64,000 nt of DNA. It comes from Bacteroidota bacterium (GTDB lineage Bacteria; Bacteroidota; Ignavibacteria; Kryptoniales; JAKASW01). The notes under the pieces were generated by a model. It searched no databases and was not told where the DNA came from. It saw nothing but the letters and a program-made list of their open reading frames with translations. The stretch lies in contig JAJYRM010000001.1 of assembly GCA_021794075.1 (NCBI GenBank), forward strand, positions 1-64,000. Direction: 5' to 3'. Positions 45,386 to 53,724 of the stretch are shown here, piece after piece; within the stretch, counting starts at the first letter, position 1; the number at the start of each line of letters is the position of its first letter. The position numbers and the translations under genes are program-made.

Positions 45386-46777
45386 TCAGTGTCTGCCCAC
45401 TTCTGTGAGCTTGTGCGCATCGAGTATATCATCAAGGAGTCTCTTATCGACGATATTCTTCTCGAGAAGGACTTCGCGTACGGTCTTGTCGTTTTTCACC
45501 GCTTCTTTAACGACTTCCGCAGCCTTCAGGTAACCTATATGCGGGGTTAATGCCGTAACGATGCTGACGCTCTTCTCCGCGAACTCTCTGCACACTTCCT
45601 CGTCCGCTTCGATGCCGTCCACGCACTTTACGCGAAGCACGTGAAGGGCATTCCTGTATATCTCGAGCGCAAAAGTAATGTTGAAGCCGATCACCGGCAT
45701 CATAACGTTCAACTCAAGCTGGCCGGCCTGCGTCGCGTAAGCTACTGTCGTGTCGAGACCTATGACCTGAAAAGAGACCATGTTGACCATCTCCAGTATG
45801 CTCGGGTTCACTTTGCCGGGCATGATCGAGGAACCAGGCTGCACCGCAGGAAGCTTGATCTCGGCAAGGCCGGTCCTTGGACCGCTGCTCAAGAGGCGCA
45901 AGTCGTTAGCAATCCTTGTGATATCGAGCGCCAGGTTGCGCAGCGCCCCGCTCATTGAAGCCGCGCCCGCCATACTCTGCATCGCTTCGAAATAGTTCTT
46001 CGCCTGCTTGAAGGGGATACCGGTCAGCTCTTCGAGCTGCTTAGGCATCATCTCGCGGTACTTCGGATCGGCGTTCACACCGGTGCCCACTGCCGTCCCG
46101 CCAATGCCGAGATGCGTCAGATCTTCCCGGATTTGCTTAATCCTGTCGATGTGGCCGTGCACGCACGCCGCATAGCCTGAAAATTCCTGACCGAGTCGTA
46201 TCGGCGTCGCGTCCTGGAGATGCGTCCTTCCCGATTTGATAACGTGGTCGAACTCCTTCGCCTTTTTAGAGAACGATTTTTCAAGTTCGGCGAGCACGGG
46301 CAGGAATTTATCGACGAGCAGAATCGACGACACGCGGATCACGGTTGGTATCAGATCGTTCGTCGACTGTGCCATATTGACGTCGTCGTTCGGGTTGATG
46401 ACGGAATAGTCGCCACGCTTGCCGCCCAGGATTTCGATCGCACGGTTTGCGAGGACTTCATTCGCATTCATGTTGTGCGAAGTGCCGGCTCCAGCCTGGA
46501 AGACATCGACCACGAACTGTTCGGCAAATTTCCCGCCCAGCACCTCGTCGCATGCCTTGACGATTGCATCTGTCTTCTTTTTGTCGAGCAGTTTCAGTTT
46601 GTTATTGACAAGCGCGGCAGCCTTCTTAACAAGAACCGTAGCCTTCACCCAATCCGGGTGAGGCTTGAGTCCGCTGATTGGAAAGTTTTCGACTGCCCTC
46701 TGAACCTGGACGCCGTAATAGGCATCCACCGGAACCTTCAATTCGCCAAGTGAGTCTTTTTCAATTCGGTAATCCAT
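45386..46777 (-). CDS. aspA: Aspartate ammonia-lyase
   Basis: The fumarase/aspartase superfamily enzyme of 463 residues has its catalytic loop GSSIMPGKVNP at 315-325 (Ser317). Residues after it (SILEMVNMVSFQVIGLDTTVAYATQAGQLELNVM) and the YYGVQVQRAVENFPISG start fit aspartase better than FumC. It converts aspartate to fumarate and ammonia. ATG 46777 follows AAAGGG closely and starts the usual IEKDSLGE; an upstream extension to 46831 is unlikely. A palindrome lies 19 bases before the start. Confidence 0.87.
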   Translation of the reverse strand: MDYRIEKDSLGELKVPVDAYYGVQVQRAVENFPISGLKPHPDWVKATVLVKKAAALVNNKLKLLDKKKTDAIVKACDEVLGGKFAEQFVVDVFQAGAGTSHNMNANEVLANRAIEILGGKRGDYSVINPNDDVNMAQSTNDLIPTVIRVSSILLVDKFLPVLAELEKSFSKKAKEFDHVIKSGRTHLQDATPIRLGQEFSGYAACVHGHIDRIKQIREDLTHLGIGGTAVGTGVNADPKYREMMPKQLEELTGIPFKQAKNYFEAMQSMAGAASMSGALRNLALDITRIANDLRLLSSGPRTGLAEIKLPAVQPGSSIMPGKVNPSILEMVNMVSFQVIGLDTTVAYATQAGQLELNVMMPVIGFNITFALEIYRNALHVLRVKCVDGIEADEEVCREFAEKSVSIVTALTPHIGYLKAAEVVKEAVKNDKTVREVLLEKNIVDKRLLDDILDAHKLTEVGRH

Positions 46778-46795
46778 TTTTTCCCTTTCGATTCT

Positions 46796-46810
46796 AACCT
46801 TGTTAAGGTT
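46796..46810. promoter_or_regulatory. Palindrome AACCTTGTTAAGGTT upstream of aspA
   Basis: The 15-base palindrome is centred about 26 bases before the aspA ATG, in the position of an operator or leader element. A copy differing at one base occurs upstream of the nicotinamidase-like gene at 47703-47717. I know of no regulator for it. Confidence 0.5.
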
Positions 46811-46965
46811 GGCTTTGATAAAACATTTCACTGAGTGGCACAGATACCGCGTCGAAATATCTCCCGACAGAGATTATTAAGAATGCCGGTTCCGCGTCAC
46901 GCGTCATGTTGAGAGCCCGTGTAATTCTCCTAAGCCCTGCTGCGGCGTTCATTCCAAAAACCGCC

Positions 46966-47625
46966 TTAAACCGCCTTCTCCGCGTCTCCGAGCAATTTTC
47001 CGCTGACCACGTCGGCAGTGGTAACCACCCTCACACCGCGTTCAGTCCAGTTCTCGACTAATTCACGCCCTTTGTCCTCATAGATAGCCTTCGCGGCGTC
47101 TGTCACGAGATAGATTTTGTACTTGCCGATGCGGAGGAATCCCTCGATCGCGTGCGCATCGCAGACATCCAGCGCAACTCCATAGACGACGATGTCCGTC
47201 GGATGAAGTATCTCAAGCACCGCGGGCACATTGGGATTCGAGAAGACGTCAAACTTTTGTTTACGAAATACTATTTCCCCGCCATGCTTTGAAATCTTTT
47301 TTTCGAGAAGCCTCCGCTCAAAGCTGATGCAATCTATCCAGAGTGGATCGATCGGGCTCGTCTCGGGAATCTTCTTCTGGCCGGGCGTGCCTTGCACACA
47401 GTGTAGCGGAAACGTCTCGTGGAAATCCGGATGATCAGATATTTCCTCGTCGGTCGAAAGGTGGTAGTCCACCGATCCGCAGATCTGAATGTCGTTTTCT
47501 CTTGCGTACTCGGTAAGCGCCTTTAGATTCTGCGCTATGCTCTCCGCTCCCTGCACATACAGCTTTCCGTCGGGCATCATGAAATCGTACTGTGTATCAA
47601 CGTCCCAAAAAATCAACTTCTGCAT
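46966..47625 (-). CDS. Nicotinamidase-like cysteine hydrolase (isochorismatase family)
   Basis: The 219-residue protein has the catalytic triad pattern: Asp10 (or Asp8) in FWDVDTQYDF, Lys124 in FRKQKFDVFSNPN and Cys155 in GVALDVCDAHA. FPLHCVQGTPG and the DYH and HPDFHETF stretches resemble the metal site and oxyanion region of nicotinamidases, so NAD salvage is likely. Other isochorismatase-fold amidases remain possible. Confidence 0.85.
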   Translation of the reverse strand: MQKLIFWDVDTQYDFMMPDGKLYVQGAESIAQNLKALTEYARENDIQICGSVDYHLSTDEEISDHPDFHETFPLHCVQGTPGQKKIPETSPIDPLWIDCISFERRLLEKKISKHGGEIVFRKQKFDVFSNPNVPAVLEILHPTDIVVYGVALDVCDAHAIEGFLRIGKYKIYLVTDAAKAIYEDKGRELVENWTERGVRVVTTADVVSGKLLGDAEKAV

Positions 47626-47700
47626 ATCTAGCTCCGCTGTAGTGCCCGGTTTTTCAAGACTTTTTCCCTGATCATCGTGCTACAATTTACACTCTATGTG

Positions 47701-47719
47701 CAAACCTTGTCAAGGTTTG
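47701..47719. promoter_or_regulatory. Palindrome CAAACCTTGTCAAGGTTTG upstream of the nicotinamidase-like gene
   Basis: A perfect nine-base inverted repeat around a single T, centred about 85 bases before the hydrolase ATG. Its 15-base core matches the aspA site except for one base. It may be a regulator binding site or a dispersed palindromic repeat. Confidence 0.5.
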
Positions 47720-48129
47720 ATACATTGACATGTTGCGTCTCCGTCTTGAGAGGCCGCCCCTACGGGCCTTCCTTTTTTTTCCCTTTTAATCTCTACAAAC
47801 GAACCATCGTTAACGGCACTCATCGCGAACTCACGCTGTAACTGTGCCGGCAACAATCTGCCTCTAATCTAATCATCACCTAACAACGAGGAATCGAACC
47901 CAAAGCAGACTGTTCTTTGACTACCCTCATTAGGTATCGCTGTAGGCGCGAGCTGTTTGTAGATTGCACCATATAAGACACCTATAAGCTCCAGCTCCGG
48001 GAGAAACGGCCTGTTTTACAAAGATGTGTGTGTTTTGTATATGCCCCAGATTGCTTCGATGCGCGGTGAAACCACTTGCATCAGGTATTCCCACGCGTTC
48101 GCTTCCTCAGCGGGGAAAAAAAAGCGGCT
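47720..48129. other. Intergenic region upstream of the nicotinamidase-like gene
   Basis: About 400 bases without a convincing gene. A hairpin AGGCC/GGCCT near 47750-47770 is followed by eight T on the plus strand and looks like a terminator, but no plus-strand gene leads into it. The plus frames at 48026-48297 run into sufU in antisense and have no family resemblance. Confidence 0.5.
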
Positions 48130-48564
48130 TCATTCCTTAATATCCCCCTTCGCGAACGCCTCTTCAAGCGTGTGCCAGCCGAGAGTCGCGCACTTCACCC
48201 TGACAGGGAACTTCGAAACACCCTGCATCGAAATCGCGTCGCCCATCTCCTCGCCGTAATCCCCCTCGGTTCCCTTTACCATGTCGTAAAATCTTGACGC
48301 GAGCTTCTTCGCCTCTTCGATAGTCCTCCCTTTTACGAGGTCCGTCATTATCGAGGCTGAGGCCTGGCTAATCGAGCAACCCGCGCCGGAAAACTTCGTG
48401 TCGACGATGACGCCGTCCTTCACGAGGACGCTGACCTGAATATCGTCACCGCATGACTCGTTGTAACCGCGTGAACTATAAGTCGGGTTGGTTATAAGCC
48501 CGTGGTTGTGAGGATGTTGATAATGGTCGAGAATAATCTCCGTGAATAGATCATTTAAGGACAT
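48130..48564 (-). CDS. sufU: Iron-sulfur cluster assembly protein SufU
   Basis: The 144-residue IscU-fold protein has the three conserved cysteines: Cys38 in NESCGDD, Cys63 in GAGCSIS and Cys125 in VKCATLGW. It acts with SufS as zinc-dependent sulfur acceptor in Fe-S cluster building. It follows sufS by 21 bases; no sufB, C or D is in the window. Confidence 0.94.
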   Translation of the reverse strand: MSLNDLFTEIILDHYQHPHNHGLITNPTYSSRGYNESCGDDIQVSVLVKDGVIVDTKFSGAGCSISQASASIMTDLVKGRTIEEAKKLASRFYDMVKGTEGDYGEEMGDAISMQGVSKFPVRVKCATLGWHTLEEAFAKGDIKE

Positions 48565-48585
48565 GCCGATTATCCATTCTTTGTT

Positions 48586-49848
48586 TTATCTGGCATCCCG
48601 AACTGTTTGTTCGGGAGCGGCTTTCTTCCTGGGTCTGAATATCGAGATTCCCTTCTCGAGCGCTGCGGCAAGCGCTTCAACATCGGACTTGTCGTTGTAA
48701 AGGTAAAAGCTTGCTCTTGCCGTCGATTGCACCTCCAGCTTCCTCATAAGCGGCTGCGCGCAATGATGGCCCGCTCGTATCGCGATCCCTTCTGAGTCAA
48801 GTATCGTTGATATGTCGTGCGGGTGTACGGCATCTACCGTGAACGAAATGACTCCGGTTCCAGTCGTGGTGGGTCTGAATATGCGTATGCCGTCGACCTC
48901 AGCGAGGCGCTTGGCGGCGTAGTCGCCGAGCTCGATCTCATGGTCCTCAACATTCTGCATCCCGATCTTTTCGAGATAGCTGATAGCGGCTTTGAGTCCG
49001 ACGGCGCCGGCGATATTCGGCGTGCCCGCTTCGAACTTGTACGGCGGCCTCGCGTAATTGGAAGTCGTCGGGAACACTTCATTTATCATCTCTCCTCCGC
49101 CGAGGAACGGCTCCATCTTCTCGAGAAGCTCGTACTTCGCGTAAAGCGCGCCGATACCGGTGGGGCCACACATCTTGTGCCCGCTGAGAACGTAAAAATC
49201 GCAGCCGATATCCCGGACGTCCACCGGCATGTGAGGAGCGCTCTGCGCCCCGTCCACCATCGCCAGCGCGCCCGCTTCGTGCGCCATCCGGCAAATATCT
49301 TTCACCGGGTTGATTGTCCCGAGAACGTTCGAAACGTGCACAACCGACACCATCTTCGTCTTCGGACCGAGGTTGTCCTTCAAAGACTGGAGATCGAGCC
49401 GGTAGTCGGAACTCATTCTTATAAATTTTAATACCGCACCCGTATGCCGGGAAATGATGTGCCATGGAACAAGATTGCTATGATGTTCCATGTCGCTCAA
49501 GATCACCTCGTCCCCCTCATGGAGGTTATTCAAACCCCAGGCATAGGCAACCAGGTTCAGCGATTCGGTGGCATTTCTTGTGAAAACAATCGATTCCGGT
49601 TTCGCCGCGCCTATGAAGCTCGCGACTTTCGATCGGGCTTCCTCATACATATCTGTCGCAATCTGACTGAGCTCGTAAGTTCCCCTGTGGACATTCGCGT
49701 TGTAATTCGCATAATAGTCGTCTAGCGACGTAATCACTTCCTGTGGCTTCTGAGTAGTCGCCGCGCTGTCGAGGTAGATAAGCGGCTTCCCCTTGGATTT
49801 CCAATTGCCGAAGATTGGGAAGTCTTTTTTCGTATCACGTTGGATCAT
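48586..49848 (-). CDS. sufS: Cysteine desulfurase SufS
   Basis: The 420-residue PLP enzyme removes sulfur from cysteine. Lys225 in SGHKMCGPTG binds PLP, Cys363 in AGHHCAQPLMRKL takes up the sulfur, and the TRNATESLNLVAY and VDGAQSAPHMPVDV stretches are typical of group II (SufS) enzymes. The C-terminal tail is short and basic. It forms a pair with sufU. Confidence 0.96.
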   Translation of the reverse strand: MIQRDTKKDFPIFGNWKSKGKPLIYLDSAATTQKPQEVITSLDDYYANYNANVHRGTYELSQIATDMYEEARSKVASFIGAAKPESIVFTRNATESLNLVAYAWGLNNLHEGDEVILSDMEHHSNLVPWHIISRHTGAVLKFIRMSSDYRLDLQSLKDNLGPKTKMVSVVHVSNVLGTINPVKDICRMAHEAGALAMVDGAQSAPHMPVDVRDIGCDFYVLSGHKMCGPTGIGALYAKYELLEKMEPFLGGGEMINEVFPTTSNYARPPYKFEAGTPNIAGAVGLKAAISYLEKIGMQNVEDHEIELGDYAAKRLAEVDGIRIFRPTTTGTGVISFTVDAVHPHDISTILDSEGIAIRAGHHCAQPLMRKLEVQSTARASFYLYNDKSDVEALAAALEKGISIFRPRKKAAPEQTVRDAR

Positions 49849-50411
49849 AAGCTAGTCCTTCTGTCAATGCATAATTCCCAACAAAATTTCCGCCTGAAAT
49901 GTTGCCTTTTCCCGTTATAGAATTGGTGCCCGGATTCGCCGATAAGTTAGCAAGGGGAGGCTTGCAATTCAATGTTTACGGTTATTGGGAAGCCCGCCAG
50001 GCCCAGCCTCAGTTGATTAGGAAATGCGGTTCTACTCCGCAATCCGGCAGCAGCCTCATAATTGAAACATATCTCGCGGTTCTTTGAATGACTACTGGTG
50101 GAGTGTATTCAAGCCCCGTTCGACACTTTTTTCAATTTAGAAAATATTTCGGGCGGTAAGCATGTTCCGTTTCTTTCTTCCCCCTCTAAGCTCCGAGCCG
50201 TTCCGCCGTTTGGAGAGAGTCGCGCTGTTGATGAGCTCAATCCGACCGAGTGCGATGTCGGGATCACGTAAGCGAAATCCTCATGACATTTAAGTCGAAA
50301 GATTCGCCAGATTTATACGCGAACATTCCCTCACCATCCCTTCGCCATCCCCTTTAGAAAGGGCCGGCAAACTAAACGCGGGAAGTTTCTGTTCTATCCG
50401 GTTTCTTTAAA
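49849..50411. other. Intergenic region between sufS and secA
   Basis: About 560 bases upstream of the minus-strand sufS and downstream of secA. A plus frame at 49899-50087 (62 codons) has acceptable codon use but no recognisable motif or ribosome binding site, so I leave it uncalled. No clear terminator hairpin follows secA. Confidence 0.5.
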
Positions 50412-53400
50412 TCACTTTCCGTGACAGTTCTTGTATTTCTTTCCGCTACCACATGGGCACGGGTCATTGCGTCCCACTTTCTCCGCGACCCTGACCGGTT
50501 TTCGTTTAATCTGCCCCTCTGCACCCTGTGCGGCAGGCTCGCGATTCGCCTGCATTCCGAAACCAACGGCAGACTCATGCTGAAGCTGCATCTGTTCTCT
50601 TCTCGGGCGGGAGGCGCGACGCTGGGGTATCTCCTCTGGAACCGCCGGGAACGCCCTGTAAACGATCTGAAGCACTTCGCGGTTGATATCCTTCAGCATT
50701 TGGACGAACATGTCGAAAGCTTCGCGCTTGTATTCAACGACCGGGTCCTTCTGCCCGTAGGCGCGGAGATTTATTCCCTCCTTCAGGTCGTCCATCTCGC
50801 GGAGGTGTTCCTTCCACTTTTCATCGATCACTTGGAGCGTTGCCATGCGCTCGAGGCGGCTCATCATCTCAATACCGAGTTCCTTTTCCTTATTGTTATA
50901 GAACTCGACTGCCGCCTTTACAACCCTGTCGGACACTCCGTCCTTGCCAAAACGTCTGAACTCGTCCGGCGTGAAGTTCACCTCGACAAGGAAAGTTCTC
51001 CGGAGATCGTCAATGAGCCCGGCGATGTCCCCGTCGTCATAGTATTTGTCGACCACTTCATCGACAAGCTCACGCATCATGCCGAAGATATCATCTTTCA
51101 GCCGCTCGCCGACGAGGGCATGCCTTCTTCTGTCGTAGACAACCTCGCGCTGCTGATTCATAACGTCGTCGTACTCAAGGAGTCGTTTCCTGATGGCGTA
51201 GTTGTTTTCCTCGACCTTTTTCTGCGCGCGCTCGACGCTCTTTGTTATCATCGGGTGCTCGATGACATCGCCTTCCTTCATTCCAAACCTGTCCATGACT
51301 CGAGCTATGCGGTCGCTTCCGAACAGCCTCATCAGGTCGTCTTCGAGTGAAAGATAGAACCGTGACGATCCAGGGTCTCCCTGACGTCCGGCGCGGCCTC
51401 TTAACTGCCTGTCGATGCGTCTTGCCTCGTGACGCTCGGTGCCTATTATATGCAATCCGCCTTTCTCGACGACGCCCGGTCCGAGCTTTATGTCCGTTCC
51501 GCGGCCGGCCATGTTAGTTGCGATGGTAATTGCGCCGGGCATTCCGGCTCTCGACACTATCTCAGCTTCGCGCTGGTGCTGCTTGGCATTCAAGACCTCA
51601 TGAGCAACGCCGCGGCGTTTGAGCATCCTGCTTATGGTCTCGCTCACCTCGACGCTCGTTGTGCCGACGAGGACGGGCCGAGACTGCTTCTTCATCTCCT
51701 CGATCTCAGTTATCACGGCGTTGTATTTTTCGCGCTTCGTGCGATAGATGAAGTCATTCATATCATCTCTCGCAAGCGATCTGTTCGTCGGAATGACGGT
51801 CACATCCAGCTTATAAATATCGAAAAACTCACCCGCTTCGGTTTCCGCGGTGCCGGTCATCCCGGCGAGTTTCTTGTAAAGCCTGAAATAATTCTGAAGA
51901 GTTATCGTCGCGAGTGTCTGCGTGTCTCGCTCGACCTTGACGCTCTCCTTCGCCTCTATCGCCTGGTGAAGTCCTTCAGAGTATCTCCTTCCCTGCAAGA
52001 TCCTGCCTGTGAACTCGTCGACGATAAGTACCTTGCCGTCCTGCACGACATACTCAACATCTTTTTCGTAAAGGGTGTACGCGCGCAGGAGCTGGTTCAC
52101 CGTATGAATACGATCGCTTCGCTCGGCATAGAGCGCGTAGAGCTCTTCCTTCTTCCGCTGCACCTGCGCCGCAGTGAGATCCTTATCGCCGTCAATAGCC
52201 GCGACTTCGTTGCCAATATCTGGCAGGACGAACATATCCTTGTCTGTCTGTGAAGACGCCAGATAATCGCGCCCTTTATCCGTCAGGTCGATAACATGCG
52301 TTTTTTCGTCGACGGCATAGTAAAGCTCGTCGTCAATTTCATGCATCCGTTGACCCTGATCCTTGAGGTATTCAAGCTCCGTCGTCTGCATGAGCCGCTT
52401 GTTCGCGGGTTCATTTAAAATCTTCGCTAGTCGGTTGTTCTTTGGAAATCCCCGGTACCCTCTCAGCAGAAGGACACCAGCTTCTTTCTCATTTCCCTCG
52501 GACAAGAATTTTTCTATATCAGCCGCATATTTATTGACGAGCCTGATCTGCTCATTGACCAGCCGTTCCACCCGAGGCTTCATATCGTCGAACGAATGCT
52601 CGGTAGATCCGACAGGCCCGCTGATGATTAGCGGCGTCCTCGCTTCGTCGATAAGCACGGAGTCAACTTCGTCGACGATCGCGTAGTAGTGCTCGCGTTG
52701 AACGATATCCTCCGCTTCAACCCCCATGTTGTCGCGGAGATAATCAAATCCAAACTCGTTGTTCGTTCCGTAGGTGATGTCGCAGTTATACATCGCTCGG
52801 CGCTGCGTGGTATCCATATCGGATTGAATGCACCCTACGGTGAGTCCGAGGAACTCGAATACTTTCCCCATCCACTCGCTGTCACGTTTCGCCAGGTAGT
52901 CGTTTACTGTAACGAGGTGAGCGCCTCTCCCGGGAAGGGCGTTGAGATAAAGCGGCATCACGGCGACGAGCGTCTTTCCTTCGCCCGTTGCCATCTCCGC
53001 GATCTTGCCCTCATGAAGAACGGCGGCTCCCATCAGCTGGACATCAAACGGGACCATGTCCCAGACAACTTTGTGCCCGGTGACGTCCCAACTTGTTCCC
53101 ACAAGTCTTCGGCAAGCGTCCTTCACTACGGCGAAGGCCTCCGGCAGGATGTCATCGAGGATATCCGCAATCATGTCATCGCGTTCCTGTTCAAGCTCAT
53201 CGAGGTCCTTGTAAACGGCTTTTCTTTCCTCGCCCTCTACGTCCCCCTTGAGCTTCTCTTTAAGATCGGCGATTTCTCTCTCGATCTCAGCCGTCTCTTC
53301 CTTGATTCTATTCCGAAACGCCCCGGTCTTTGCCTTCAGCTCATCGTCAGAAATAGACTGAAGTTTTTCAAACTCTTCGTTGATTTCATCTACATACGGA

Positions 53401-53465
53401 AGGAGTTTCTTCGCATCCCGTTCGTGTTTTGAGCCAAAAATCTTGCCAAATGCGGATAATGCCAT
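50412..53465 (-). CDS. secA: Preprotein translocase ATPase SecA
   Basis: The 1017-residue motor has Walker A ATGEGKTL near 160, DEVDSVLIDEARTPLIISG, the NBD2 motif GRAGRQGDPGSSRFYLSLEDDLMRLF, and the C-terminal SEC-C zinc motif CPCGSGKKYKNCHGK that ends the protein. The length, well above E. coli's 901, reflects insertions common in Bacteroidota-type SecA (for example the region after NEQIRLVNKYAADIEKF). It drives Sec export of the signal-peptide proteins in this window. GAGGAAAG precedes the ATG. Confidence 0.97.
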   Translation of the reverse strand: MALSAFGKIFGSKHERDAKKLLPYVDEINEEFEKLQSISDDELKAKTGAFRNRIKEETAEIEREIADLKEKLKGDVEGEERKAVYKDLDELEQERDDMIADILDDILPEAFAVVKDACRRLVGTSWDVTGHKVVWDMVPFDVQLMGAAVLHEGKIAEMATGEGKTLVAVMPLYLNALPGRGAHLVTVNDYLAKRDSEWMGKVFEFLGLTVGCIQSDMDTTQRRAMYNCDITYGTNNEFGFDYLRDNMGVEAEDIVQREHYYAIVDEVDSVLIDEARTPLIISGPVGSTEHSFDDMKPRVERLVNEQIRLVNKYAADIEKFLSEGNEKEAGVLLLRGYRGFPKNNRLAKILNEPANKRLMQTTELEYLKDQGQRMHEIDDELYYAVDEKTHVIDLTDKGRDYLASSQTDKDMFVLPDIGNEVAAIDGDKDLTAAQVQRKKEELYALYAERSDRIHTVNQLLRAYTLYEKDVEYVVQDGKVLIVDEFTGRILQGRRYSEGLHQAIEAKESVKVERDTQTLATITLQNYFRLYKKLAGMTGTAETEAGEFFDIYKLDVTVIPTNRSLARDDMNDFIYRTKREKYNAVITEIEEMKKQSRPVLVGTTSVEVSETISRMLKRRGVAHEVLNAKQHQREAEIVSRAGMPGAITIATNMAGRGTDIKLGPGVVEKGGLHIIGTERHEARRIDRQLRGRAGRQGDPGSSRFYLSLEDDLMRLFGSDRIARVMDRFGMKEGDVIEHPMITKSVERAQKKVEENNYAIRKRLLEYDDVMNQQREVVYDRRRHALVGERLKDDIFGMMRELVDEVVDKYYDDGDIAGLIDDLRRTFLVEVNFTPDEFRRFGKDGVSDRVVKAAVEFYNNKEKELGIEMMSRLERMATLQVIDEKWKEHLREMDDLKEGINLRAYGQKDPVVEYKREAFDMFVQMLKDINREVLQIVYRAFPAVPEEIPQRRASRPRREQMQLQHESAVGFGMQANREPAAQGAEGQIKRKPVRVAEKVGRNDPCPCGSGKKYKNCHGK

Positions 53466-53724
53466 CTTTCCTCTTAAAATTTCTCAAAAAAATATAGCCA
53501 GACCGCCCCCCTTAATCAAGGTAACGGTCTTTTGACTTTAGAGCCGCTGGAATTACATTATAGACGAGTCGAGTGCGATTTACTTGCCCCTACGCACCAT
53601 GTATACCTACCAGTTCATCCCTACCTTTTGATTGTCGCCCGACGATGCCGGCGAGACTGAAGACTCCGTCCGGTAATGTTAACGAAAACAAGAGAAGAGT
53701 TTTCCAAATACAACGGAGGGCACG

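Noticed and set aside
47750..47777. Terminator-like hairpin with T8 as the end of a small RNA
   Set aside because: No promoter or structured RNA could be seen upstream on the plus strand; the only notable element is the palindrome at 47701-47719.
48817..49431. 204-codon plus frame opposite sufS
   Set aside because: It is antisense to a secure gene with conserved catalytic residues and has no domain of its own.
51429..52253. 274-codon plus frame opposite secA
   Set aside because: It is a mirror of the secA coding strand, with no motif or ribosome binding site.
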